Both the position numbers and the translations under genes were made by a program. 64,000 bases of DNA from Rhynchopus euleeides. Lineage: Eukaryota > Euglenozoa > Diplonemea > Diplonemida > Diplonemidae. The notes under the pieces are model-generated. The model was not told the origin of the DNA. It ran no database searches and was given only the letters and a program-made list of their open reading frames with translations. The stretch covers positions 62,001 through 126,000 of the forward strand of contig OY723319.1 of the NCBI GenBank assembly GCA_963210315.1. Direction: 5' to 3'. Below, piece by piece: positions 1 through 9,714 of the stretch (positions are counted from its first letter, which is position 1; the number at the start of each line of letters is the position of its first letter).

Positions 1-417
1 ATGCGTCTAGACAGCTCCAAAGCAAACCCTATTGGGTGCATACGCTCACAGCCCTCGCTGGTGGCGGGGTGTCACGGTTTGCGCAGGGCACACATTCTCT
101 TTGCCTGACCCAGGAAGGACCCCCGCAGGAAACCGATATGCGGAGACAACGAGAGAACGAGCGGATCCCAGCCCGCCCGACCCCCCACCCCACCCCACCC
201 CACCCCCCGATCCTGATACCCGCCCCCAACAACCCCCAGCTGCCGGGCCCATCCCAAGGCACGAAGGCACTACCGGAGGGTTCCTCTGTAGACACCTCCC
301 GGTGTCCGGCATGAACCCTTCCCCGTATTCCCCTTTTGGAGAGGGTGTGTGTGTGGGTGCCGCGCCCTTTGCGTTGCACCGCCCACACATACCCATGGCG
401 GCAGCCGGGCTCTGGGT
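1..417. other. 3' flank of the sulfotransferase gene
   Basis: No gene is supported here. The stretch contains a C-rich tandem tract (about 181-212) and GT-rich runs. Reading frames crossing it are short, low in complexity and mutually antisense. Confidence 0.5.
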
Positions 418-3400
418 TTATCTAGTCTGGGTCCAAGGCGCGCCTGGTGTGTACTTCCACCCGCAGCCCGCCTCACGGGCATGCTTGAGCTGGTCGAATG
501 GCTCGCGCACCTGCAGGGGGTGGGGGTGGTGCAGAGAGGTCGGGGTGAAGTGACGAGAAGTGCCGAATGTCAAATGGGAGGGGTGTGGAGGGGTGTGGAG
601 GGGTGTGGAGTGAACGCCCCATCAGCCCCTCCCACCCGCCTTGCCGAGAGCCCGCGATTCTGCTCCACGCGGGTGGGAGAGAGAGGCAGGGGCAGCAGCA
701 GCAGCAGCAGCAGCGGACATACCACACGCATGCCGCCTCTGCTGAGGTTCCAGGCCTGCGGGTGCAGCACAACCTCGTGCAGCGCGATGTTCCCAAAGCC
801 CCAGTTCGCGTTGTTGCAGCCAAGCTCGTCTGGGGTGTTCCACAGCGTGACGGGCTTCTGCTTGATCAGCTGGTCCCTCCCGTCTTCGATGTACTTGCGT
901 GGCAGCAGCATCGGCCTCTTCGCAACGTCGTCAGTGATACCACCAGCAGACCCCCACGACCCCGCGTGGTACTGGTGGAAGGAGGCAATCGGTGGCTGCA
1001 GGATGACCTGGTCCATGCCTGCGGCGAAGGCCTGCGTCATGATGTACTGTAGCAGGGTGGGTGGTGGTGGGGTGGGTGGGTGTGTGGGCGAAGGATGGGG
1101 GGCAGAGGGTGGGAAGCAAAGACAGCGACGGCAAAGCGTGAGGTCTGGCCGGTGGGGGTGGTTGCTGAGGTGAGATGCCCCGCACAGGCACTGGCTACAC
1201 AGCTTGCGGAGGCCCTGTGTGTGCATACCTTGTCGAGCTCGACAAAGAAGGGTGCTTCGGGATAGCCACGCAGCTGCATCCAGTCATCCTTGTGCATCAG
1301 GATGAAGTCGCCCGGCGCATTCGCGTGGAACTGCTGCGGGATGTTGAGCAGGTCTTCGATGTCAGCGAGCTGCCCCCGCTGGTGCAGGGTGGGCACCTGC
1401 TCGCGGATACGGTCCCCACTCCACCCGTCCCACTTCACCCAGCGGCAGGCCTTGAAGCTGCGCTCGCAGCTGCCCTCGCAACACCGCTTCGCATAGCGGT
1501 GTGTCGTGTCGTTGTGCAGGTGGAAGTCCCTCCAGAACGTCGCCTTCTCCGCCGGCGTCGGGATGGTGCGCGTCCCGATCGCCGTGCGGATCTGGTAGGC
1601 GTGCATCTCGATCCACGCTGCCTCCTTCTCCCCCTCCAAGTTGCCGATGTCGAAGCCAGGCGGGAACGGCTTGTCGAAGTCAATCCTGTCGACACGGTAG
1701 TACTTCCCCTTCGTCAGGGAACGTCGCTTGAGGAACTCGAAGAACGGGGCATTCAGCAACATGTCTGCATTCCAACACAGCACGAACTCACCACGCGCCC
1801 GGCGCACCGCAACGTTCTTCCCAGCGTACTGCTGCACTGGAAGGTGGATCGGTGGCGGCACATACACGTCGTGCAGCGCCGGGGGCACCGTGATGACACG
1901 GATCGAGAGGTAGTGCCCGTTGGTTGTGTTCGGCAGCACCAACACGTTCTGCAGCGGCTTCCGCTCAGGCTCTGGGTTCCACTCCACGATGATCACCTCG
2001 ATGGCGATGCGGTAGCGGTCGGCATACGCTGCGACGTTGTTCAGGTTGTTCTGCGTGCGCTGGATCACATCCCCGGAGTGGTTGTCGTTCCTCCCCGTGA
2101 TGGCCATGGTGAGGTAGGGCTTCTCGAAGGACACGCCCTCCAGCGTCACCTCCTCAAACTCAGGCTTGTCGGCAGGCTTCGGCTTCTTCTTCGGCATGAA
2201 GTCCACGACATCCACCTCCTTGTGGTGCGCCAGCGAGTCGTGCACATCCTCGTTGACGTGGTACTTAGGGCTGCTCATCCCCTGCACCCGGTCCGACTTG
2301 CAGTTCAGCGTCCCGCTCGTCAGCACCGCATGCTTGGAGATCACCGGCACCAGCCGCTTCGGGGTGGGGCACTTCCCTTTGCTGGGGCCGTACGGTGGAG
2401 GCTTGTACCCGAACACCTTCAGCTCGGGCCCTGCGATTTCATACATGTCGCAGATGAGGTCCCCGACACGCGGGTCGTTGTAGGCGTCCTGTATCGTCAT
2501 GTAAGCAGGGTCCTTCACTTTGTCACGCCGGATGGCAGGGTGGTCAGCAAGGGTGAAGGCACACTCTGGTGTGGTTGCCAGGGGCCTCCGCAGGTGGGCT
2601 GCGATGCGTGCCAGCGCCGAGTCGCGCGTCTTCGGGGAGACGAGCTCTTCGAAAGGCTGGAAGAGGACAGAGTCGCAGCCGTGCCGCTCGATGAACCCTT
2701 CGTAGCCGACGAACTGCAGCACCCAGTCCTGCATCAGGGAGATAATCTGGTAGCGCATGTCGCGCGGGTCGAAGTCCGCCTTGGCAAGCTTTGCAACATG
2801 CCCGTACTCCTTTGTCCCGTTGATCACCCGCTCCGACTTCACCCGCTGGTACTCTGCCCACAGGGCAGCGTAGGGGTCGCGCGTCACAACCAGGGCCCGG
2901 TTGATCGACACCTGGCACTTTTTGTAGAACGCTTTGATGGTGGGGCGCGGGTTGATGTCTGTCTTGCCGTACCACATCTCGACGTTCTCCACATTCTTCA
3001 CCCCCCTGGCGTTGGGCAGGGTCCACCGGTCGTCGGGGCGGTATGCGCCGTCAACCAGGTCGAACGGTGTCCAGTTGGGGTGGCCCTTCACCGCCACCAC
3101 GCTCTTATCGCACCGCAGCTCACCCGGCATGACCTTGATGATGTCCAGGTCGCGGTACACCGACCCTGTGTAATACCCAGTCGCCTGCTCGATCAGGAAG
3201 CGGATCCACGTGTTGCCGGACCCAGGGAACGACCAGAAGATCGGGGGCTCGGTCTCCTGGTCGGGTGGGATGAAGGAGCGCGTGACGCGGCAGTTGCCGA
3301 TGGTGCGTGTCTTGGGCATCTCCAGCTGCACCTTGTCCTCTGGAGCATCCTTCAGCACCACGACAGGGGGCGGCACCGCAGGCTCATCCGCCTCATCTTT

Positions 3401-3745
3401 GGCGGCGGTGGCGACGCCGATCGACTTCCGCGCCTCCAGCACGATGATCTTCCAGTGGAACGGCTTGACGGCAGGCGGCACGTTGTCGGGGTGCTGCGAC
3501 GCGATGATGGGGATGGAGGTGAGCTGGAAGCCCTCCAGCACACCGCCGTACTCAAGCAGCCCCACGGAGGCCAGCAGGTCGCTCACCTCCTGCCTGGCGT
3601 TCTCCATGGACCGCTCGGGGCGTGGCTCGTCCGCCTCCTCAGGCACGTCCCGTTCCATCAGCATCACCAGCAGCACGACAATGCCGAACCCGAGGCATGC
3701 TTTGGACAGGAGAACACTGCTCCTGGTCCACACTGCCTGCAGCAT
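418..3745 (-). CDS. Type II membrane sulfotransferase / glycosyltransferase fusion, three exons
   Basis: My gene model is exon 1 3745-1229, exon 2 1046-723 and exon 3 510-418, about 977 residues. The longer frame up to 3772 begins at a TTG, so I take the ATG at 3745. Residues about 12-30 form one hydrophobic segment after a short basic N-terminus, as in Golgi type II proteins. At about 172-179 lies FPGSGNTW, the 5'-phosphosulfate loop of PAPS-dependent sulfotransferases; the context (IRFLIEQATGYYTGSVYRD) resembles WSCD1/2. A further VVTRDPYAALW segment fits the 3'-phosphate-binding region. From about 543 a second domain begins (YLTMAITGRND), with GKNVAVRRARGEFVLCWNAD resembling the donor-binding core of GT2-like glycosyltransferases; strict DxD is replaced by WNAD. 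Exon 2 supplies NNANWGFGNIALHE, and exon 3 ends PGAPWTQTR-stop. It probably makes or modifies a sulfated glycan in the Golgi. The substrate cannot be told. Confidence 0.85.
511..722 (-). other. Intron 2 of the sulfotransferase/glycosyltransferase gene
   Basis: The donor is GTATGT directly after the codon for Val in GGMRV, and the acceptor is CCCCTGCAG before GTGCGCGAG. The junction is phase 0. Reading through instead gives a poly-Leu run encoded by a CTG repeat and then low-complexity sequence, while splicing gives VREPFDQLKHAREAGCGW, which looks like real protein. Confidence 0.7.
1047..1228 (-). other. Intron 1 of the sulfotransferase/glycosyltransferase gene
   Basis: The donor GTATGC follows the Lys codon of FFVELDK, and the acceptor CTGCTACAG precedes TACATCATG. 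The junction is phase 0, length 182 bp. Without splicing the frame turns into His/Pro-rich low-complexity sequence. Confidence 0.8.
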
Positions 3746-5169
3746 GTCTTGGCCAGTGCGTCGGCACAGCAAGGACGGCGCTGGCAGCGTGTGTGTACCC
3801 TGCTAGTGGCGCTGTGTGCAGAAGGGAGGAAGGCAAAACTTGCAAAAAAAATGATGAAACGCTGCAAACCAAACAGATGGGCCCCCTCACAAACACACAC
3901 TCTCCGCTGTAACCACGCAAGCTCAGCTGGGCAGTGGGGTGGGGGGGGATGGGGGATGGGGTCGGTGCAGATCACATCTGTACGGTGTGCCGCAGGCACC
4001 GTTGGAGAGAGGAGGGCGCACCCTCCCGCAAGGCGTCCTGACCCTGACCCTTGGCCCGGGCCTCAGAGGAGGTCGGCTCGACTCGATGGGGATTGCCGCA
4101 CAATGAAGTGGGATCGCGCGATAGCGTGTCTGGGTGGGTGGGGGGGTGGGGGTGCTCGCCCAACGATCGCTCGGATAGGGGGGTCTTCGCTACGGGGTGA
4201 TCGTCAGTGCATTTTTGGTGCATTTCCTAAGGAGATTAGGTGAAAACCGACGAAGAATAACGAAGCATGACGACCAGCGAAGACCCCCATAGGCACCAAA
4301 AGGCTCCTGGCAGGCAGGCAACGAGAGTCGCCAGGTTTCTCATGCAGCAGGTCCTACCCTGGGGGCTTGTGTTCGGCGGCGCAGACACGCCAGTCCTACG
4401 TTGCCTGCGGAGATGTTTGTGACAACTAATGCAAACATCCTCCCACAGAAGTGGGCGTAGCATTGGGCACAGACAAGGCCGGGCAGCGAGGGAGGAGAGA
4501 GAGAGAGACCTCTGAGATGTCGCTGCGGTGCTGTGCAAAGCACACATTTTAGAAGCTGCTGGCGCGCGGCGTCTCACGTTTGACACACACCCCCTCCCCC
4601 ACCCCTTGAAAGATAGGGCAAAGAATACGAGGGGGGAAATCAGCAACATAGCAAGGCGATGGTGGCCCCCTGGCCAACACCGCACGGAAGTGTGGTGTTG
4701 GCCCCGCGCCACACCGGGGTGGAGGGGGAACACACAGCTGTGCGTTGTGTTCTCGGGGGTGCCGAAACACGCGCCTGTGTCAGTGCAGAGAAGCAGGACA
4801 CAACGGCAGGGCAGAATTGGATTCCTATATTTTTTTTTGGCTGGCATGCGGGACAAAACCCTGCCCGCTCCCCCTCCCCTGTTCCAGCATCGGCATGGGG
4901 TGTGACTGTCTCCCCCATCCCCCACGCCTCAGTTTTGCACGGCGTGTGATTGCGTTGGCATTTGTGCGCACCCCCCCCCCCACCCCCGAAATTTTACTTT
5001 GCCCGCCGTTGAAAGAAATCAACAAAAAAAACGGCATGATTCGCCATGCTGACACCGACCCCCCCCCCCCCTTCGCTTCTGCCTGATCCTCCGTGTTTCT
5101 CCACAAAACAACCCCTCACCCACCCCCCCCTCTCAAGCCACCTCCCCCCCCCCCCCCCTCGTCACTGCT
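3746..5169. other. Intergenic region
   Basis: No gene is supported. It holds a short dispersed repeat at 4183-4262, poly-C runs near 4971-4982, 5060-5070 and 5146-5158, and a T-run near 4831. The frames crossing it are Pro/Cys-rich and shadow each other. Confidence 0.5.
4183..4262 (+). repeat. Dispersed repeat, copy 1 (second copy 48652-48745)
   Basis: The stretch starting GGGGTCTTCGCTACGGGG and containing GTGATCGTCAGTGCATTTT recurs at 48652-48745 with substitutions and small indels. Both copies then contain GAAAAC-GACGAAGA-type sequence. The second copy abuts the left edge of the L2 duplication block. Confidence 0.7.
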
Positions 5170-7080
5170 TCACCCACGCACCGCCTCCCTGCCCTCCCTG
5201 CTGCGGTGCTGCTGCTCCACCCACCCCTCCCTGCCAGGCGGCACCGCCGCTGCCCCGCGCGCTGCCCCAGCGCCACCCAGCGCCGCCGCGACCGCCTGTG
5301 CCGACGCGGCAGTCCATTCGCTTCCGCTGTCGCCCTTCCGCGTGCCCTTCAGCTTGCGCCCGCGGCACATCCTGTGGCACTGGTCTGTCGAGGGGAGGAT
5401 GGGCAGCACGTCCGCCGTGGGGAATGCGATGGCGCGCTGCAGCTGCCGCTCCTGCCTGGCCGCGCCGCCCTTCCTGCGGGGGCCGTGCCGGGCGGACTGC
5501 AGGATTGCCAGCACCCGCTCCGCCACATCCAGCGCCGGCAGCCAGTCCTTCTGCCGGCACACCCCGGCCCCCGCCACGCCGTCGGCACCCCGGGTCCGCC
5601 CCGCAGCGCACCGCCTGCTCCTGCCACAACAGCCGCGCCTCTGCGATGCGACCTTCAGCTCCTCCACAGGGTCTGGGCAGGTCTGCGGCAGCGCCTCCAT
5701 TAGGGACAGCAGGGACAGCGTGCCCACTGGGGCACGGGGTGGCCGCTGCTCCTTCGGCAGCAGCACGCTGTCGTGCTGGCGGAGCTCCACTGCAGAGATC
5801 AGCAGCAGGTCGTCGTAGAAGGAAGCTGCCTTGGTGTGGTGTTGCTGCTGCTGCTGATTCCCTGCCGTGACGTCCTGCGCCTGGGGGTCCCCCCTGTGAG
5901 ACCCTCTGGGGGCCAGCCTCAGTGCGGTGTTGCCCTCGTTCTGCTCGTACTCTGCGTGACGCCCAGGCGAACCGTCCCGCGACGCGTCTGTGCTGGGCGT
6001 GGTGTCACCCCCCTTCGGGGGCCACAGCCGCCCGCCGCTGTCCAGCGGCAGGTCGAAGGCGCAGGGCGCTCCCCCGAGCGGGCGGAGTGCTGGCACATTG
6101 GGGCCGTGGTGGTGGTAGTGTTGGTGGGGCTGCTGCTGCTGCCGCGCCGCGCGGGAGGATGTGCCCGAGCTGGGCGGCTCGGGGGACCTCGGGGGGGACC
6201 AGTCGGGGCGGTGGTCCCACACCACGTCGTACAGATCGCTGGGTGTCGGGAGGCGTGCCGCCAAGTCGTGCGTCAGCTGCTGCTGCTGCTGCTGCTGCCC
6301 CGCCCCACCCTCCGCAGCGGCGCCCGCGCCGCTGCTGCCGCCGCCACGGCTGCCCCCCCCTGCCGCCTTCTGCCCCTTCCTGCTGTGCTTGCGGGGCAGG
6401 CTGCCACGCCCGCCCTGCCTGCTGCCCTGCCTGCTCCCCTCTCGCCTGGGCGCAGCACCGTCGGGCGTACCCCCAGCACCACCACCACGGTGCCGGGCGA
6501 CAGCGTCGGGTGTGCCCCTGCTGGGCCTGTCGGGAGCCTGCTGCTGCTGCTGCTGCTGCTCTTTATGCCTCTGTCGGGTGTTCAGCGCAGCAGCGGCGTC
6601 TGGCAGGATGTCAGGCAGGGCAGGTGCAGGTGCCAGCAGCTCGAAGGCTGGTGCGACGGACGGGCTGCGGCGCCCTCTCGGGCTGGGGCAGTGCAGCGCG
6701 ATATCGGAGAAGACTTGCCGTGCCGCGGGTGCGGGTGGCGGGAGGTGGGGGTCGAGCAGCCACGGGTTGGCCTCCGCGTAGCGGTCGACACATGCCTCCC
6801 CTACGCCCTCCACGAGGCGGAGGAGGTGCTGCGCGCTGGCCGCGCTGCCGACGTTCATCTCCTCCCGCAGCAGCGCCGTCACAGCCTCTGCGAAGCTGCC
6901 GCAGCACACGGCCCTCTTCGCGTAGGGCAGCAGCGCTGCCCGCATCACCACCAGCTGCGCCCCGCCACCACCCTGCAGCCCCATCAGCAGCAGCCCCAGC
7001 CGCAGCAGCTGCCTGCCGCCCGGCTCAGCAGGACGCCACCACCTCTCGGCAAGCGCCCCGCAGTTATACCACAACGCCAT
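5170..7080 (-). CDS. Gln/Pro-rich protein of unknown function
   Basis: The frame stays open upstream to 7626, but that part is low-complexity Pro/His sequence. I start at the ATG at 7080 (MALWYNCGALAERWW), giving about 636 residues. Residues 1-130 look folded and mostly helical (VMRAALLPYAKRAVCCGSF, HLLRLVEGVGEACVDRY). The middle is disordered, with polyglutamine tracts near residues 173, 262, 314 and 410 and many Pro, Gly and Ser. A second ordered stretch lies at about 425-470 (SFYDDLLLISAVELRQHDSV), and the C-terminal 120 residues are basic (MCRGRKLKGTRKG). I recognise no family. Around 5590-5660 another minus frame (RIAEARLLWQEQAVRCGADP) looks more protein-like than the annotated one, so a frameshift or small intron there is possible. 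Poly-Q sequence is typical of scaffolding or regulatory proteins, but no function is claimed. Confidence 0.6.
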   Translation of the reverse strand: MALWYNCGALAERWWRPAEPGGRQLLRLGLLLMGLQGGGGAQLVVMRAALLPYAKRAVCCGSFAEAVTALLREEMNVGSAASAQHLLRLVEGVGEACVDRYAEANPWLLDPHLPPPAPAARQVFSDIALHCPSPRGRRSPSVAPAFELLAPAPALPDILPDAAAALNTRQRHKEQQQQQQQAPDRPSRGTPDAVARHRGGGAGGTPDGAAPRREGSRQGSRQGGRGSLPRKHSRKGQKAAGGGSRGGGSSGAGAAAEGGAGQQQQQQQLTHDLAARLPTPSDLYDVVWDHRPDWSPPRSPEPPSSGTSSRAARQQQQPHQHYHHHGPNVPALRPLGGAPCAFDLPLDSGGRLWPPKGGDTTPSTDASRDGSPGRHAEYEQNEGNTALRLAPRGSHRGDPQAQDVTAGNQQQQQHHTKAASFYDDLLLISAVELRQHDSVLLPKEQRPPRAPVGTLSLLSLMEALPQTCPDPVEELKVASQRRGCCGRSRRCAAGRTRGADGVAGAGVCRQKDWLPALDVAERVLAILQSARHGPRRKGGAARQERQLQRAIAFPTADVLPILPSTDQCHRMCRGRKLKGTRKGDSGSEWTAASAQAVAAALGGAGAARGAAAVPPGREGWVEQQHRSREGREAVRG

Positions 7081-8028
7081 GCTGGGCGGCGTGGGGGAAA
7101 AAATCAACTGGTCAGGCCAGATGCAATGAAAAGACGCAATGACAGCAGGAACAGTCAGATGTGCAGGGAAACTATGCGTCTGCAAATCAGAAAGGGGAGA
7201 GAAGAACCAGCGGGTATTCGTCGATCGCGAGAACACCAAAAAAAACTGGGGAACGGCAAGGCAAGGTGTGCGTGATGCTACATCACGCGCTGTGGGGGGT
7301 GGGGGGTGGGAGAGGTGTGCCTGTGTCGGGGTAGGGGCAGGGTGTGCGTGTGGCGGTGGCCAAGCGATGAATGAAGGGTGGTTCTGCCCCCCGTCGGAAA
7401 ACAGTGGGGGGGGGGGGGGGGGGGGTAGGCAAAATCTTAAGGGGTAAAAATAACGGCATTTTTCACATAGGCGAGGAACACGCACAAAATGACTGTAAAC
7501 TTGAAACCCCGGCCCCTGGGAGTATTTGGGGGCGGTCTGGGTGGTTTTTGGGGGTATTTGGCCACTTCTGAGCCAATCCGTGACCATGCTCAAAAAAATG
7601 TAGTGGTTTGGTTCCGGCCCCCTCATTTGAAAACCCCTCCCGACCCCGTCCCGCCCTACTTGCTCGCAACATTCCGCCGTGTCGTTTCCTGAGTGGGTAC
7701 TGCTGCCTTCGGTTCAAATTGGGAGTGCAGGAACGTGACAAGCTTGGGAAGGAGTGCCTTCTCAGTAGTTTCTCCGCTGTTGTGTTCTGCTGCAAGCGGA
7801 CACGCTTCTGCAGCAGGCATTCAATCTGGCTTCGTTCGGAATTCGGCCTCTTCCAAACCCCTGTGGACATCCTTCGCTGCAGAGGCAGATGGGGTAGCCT
7901 TTTTCCTGAACATGCCTGATCATGTTCAATTCTTCAGCAGAATGGGTCACTGGCACACCGGTGAGTACTTTGTTGCTTGAACTGCGCGATCTGTGCTGCG
8001 CGGTGACTATTAGATCAGGGGGTGTGCA
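7081..8028. other. Intergenic region with long G tract
   Basis: No gene is supported. A G run of about 18 lies at 7405-7422. The stretch 7500-7640 contains TTTGGGGGCGGTCTGG-type sequence loosely echoed at 8770-8890. Confidence 0.45.
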
Positions 8029-8540
8029 GTGGTGCTCGCTGCCTACCTGCTGGCCCTGCGCCGCCGCCCCGGCCGCATCTGCGGGAAGCGCGTGCTGGAG
8101 CTGGGTTGCGGGGTGGGAATACCGAGCCTGGTCGCCCTTGTGGTGCGGCGCTGCAAAGGCCGTCCTCACGGACACAGCTGCGCAGGTGCAGTGGCAGCAG
8201 GCCGTGTCACGCAACCTGCATGCCAGCACGCGGGGAGGGTGTGAGCGAGCTGCTGGCGTGGGGCATGCCTGAAGACACCACCAACATACAAGGCACACAC
8301 GGCCCGTTCAACCTGATCCTTGCTGCGGATGGCATGTTCGATGCCGCCGTGTGTGTCCCGTTCTGCTGCACCCGCACAGCTGCTGCCATTTGGTACGACA
8401 GGGTCCCACGTGATGACTCACAGAAACCATTTGTCGCGGGGATCGCGACAGCTTCGCCGTGGCCGCACACCTCATCCTTGTCCAGAAGTGGACCAGGATG
8501 ACCCTATGCATTCGACGGGGGCACGTCAGAAAGCCCCCCC
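8029..8540 (+). pseudogene. Decayed METTL21/lysine-methyltransferase-like gene
   Basis: Pieces of a class I (seven-beta-strand) methyltransferase appear in order but in different plus frames. First VLAAYLLALRRRPGRICGKR and VLELGCGVGIPSLVAL (SAM-binding motif I), then after a shift GAAKAVLTDTAAQVQWQQAV (motif II with acidic Asp), then in a third frame FNLILAADGMFD (the D-x-x-Y/F-D region), then a further shift into FAVAAHLILVQKW. At least two frameshifts separate motifs that are contiguous in functional family members such as METTL21. No GT-AG pairs obviously explain the shifts. It is the only recognisable non-transposon gene on the plus strand here. Probably a pseudogene; small introns or assembly errors are the alternatives. 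Confidence 0.65.
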
Positions 8541-8987
8541 GAGTGACGCCCTTGCATGCGCGGACCCATCCCGGTCTTTGTTGATACTATTTAAATAGTG
8601 TCGGTCGAAACCTGACAGAACACCCGCTGAAACGTCGCCTTTTTGGCTCGATAGTGCTCAGATGCCTCATCAGAGGCGGCGGAACGTGGTACATGACGTG
8701 GGATTTTGATGATACAGGTGGCAGGGTGATCGGGAGACTCAGCCGGGGAGGGGTTCGGTACCAAACCACTACAAAATTTTCAGCATTGCCTTTCAGCCCC
8801 GTTCCGGGCCACCAAAGTGGGTGTCCCACACCCAGGGACGGTTTTTGGGGTGGTCTGGCCACTTTTTCAGCATTTTTGCCTTAAGACGGCCCCTAGGGGG
8901 GGGGGGGGGGGTAGATGGGGTGACGTGTCTTCCTTGTCCTGGCAAACCTGCGGTGTGCCGGGGGGGCCTGCTGCCATACGACTGCAT

Positions 8988-9161
8988 CACAACAGGCACA
9001 GCCCGCCACAGGCAGAGCTGCCGGTGCCGAAACACGCCACGCGGGAACACCACCCAAATACAGCCGTGCACAAGAGCGGGGGGGGTGGGGTGGGGTGGGA
9101 TGTGGACTGGCAGGGGCTGGGAACGCAGCAACTCTGGTGCTTGGTTCCGTTTCCTCTTGAC
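8988..9161 (+). repeat. 174-bp direct repeat flanking gene A, downstream copy
   Basis: The stretch from CACAACAGGCACAGCCCGCC through GGTTCCGTTTCCTCTTGAC is repeated at 12551-12723 with few differences. The two copies bracket the minus-strand gene at 9715-12489. Confidence 0.85.
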
Positions 9162-9503
9162 AGAGTCTGGCAAAGCAGAAGGGCTGCGTCACAGGTCATA
9201 CGGCATAACGTCCCTCGCTGGCCAATGCAAGGTGTCTGAACCTTGACTCGCCTCTGCGTGCAGTGCCTCAACAATGCCGCTGCGATGATACAGTATTGAG
9301 AAGGCCTCTCGTGACGAAGTATATCGGCACAAGCCGGCAAACACACACGCAAGCCCATCATCTGCTGACAGTCGCGAACGACTGTTGCTCAGACACACCA
9401 AGGGCCCGGAGATACCTCCAGTAGCATAGATCTAAGAAAGAAACAGGCAACGCCGGACAGCCCTCCCCTTTTCATCGATGGACTTCACGACACAGACTTC
9501 GCT

Positions 9504-9549
9504 GGTCTGGGGGGCGGAGCCCCCCAGCCGCCGGAGGCCACGGTCGTGA
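9504..9549 (+). repeat. GC hairpin repeat, copy 1
   Basis: GGTCTGGGGGGCGGAGCCCC continues to CCAGCCGCCGGAGG. CTGGGGGGC and GCCCCCCAG can pair around GGA. Related copies lie at 18522, 19837 (reverse), 28936, 39086 and 46261. Confidence 0.85.
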
Positions 9550-9714
9550 AGTGAACACCCGTTCCTTCACGGCCTACCAGAGCGGTGGGGTGTGAGGATG
9601 GACGAGAGGACCAGAGGCCAGCACATCAGAAGAGGATGATCCAGGCATGTCCGCATGGGAGCGGAGGCTGCAAGGGCACAGGGGGCGCGCAGGGCTTCCA
9701 ATATGAGTCACGTG

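Larger units (their letters stand above)
8541..9714. other. Intergenic region between methyltransferase relic and gene A
   Basis: It contains a G run at about 8898-8911, one copy of a 174-bp duplication (8988-9161) and a copy of the GC hairpin repeat (9504-9549). The hairpin repeat is bracketed by CTTCACGAC (from about 9483) and GTCGTGAAG (to about 9551). No gene is supported. Confidence 0.5.

Noticed and set aside
1175-4243. 1022-codon plus-strand frame
   Set aside because: It is antisense to the sulfotransferase/glycosyltransferase exon 1. Its His/Arg/Val-rich composition is that of a reverse-complement shadow, while the minus frame has clear domains and splice sites.
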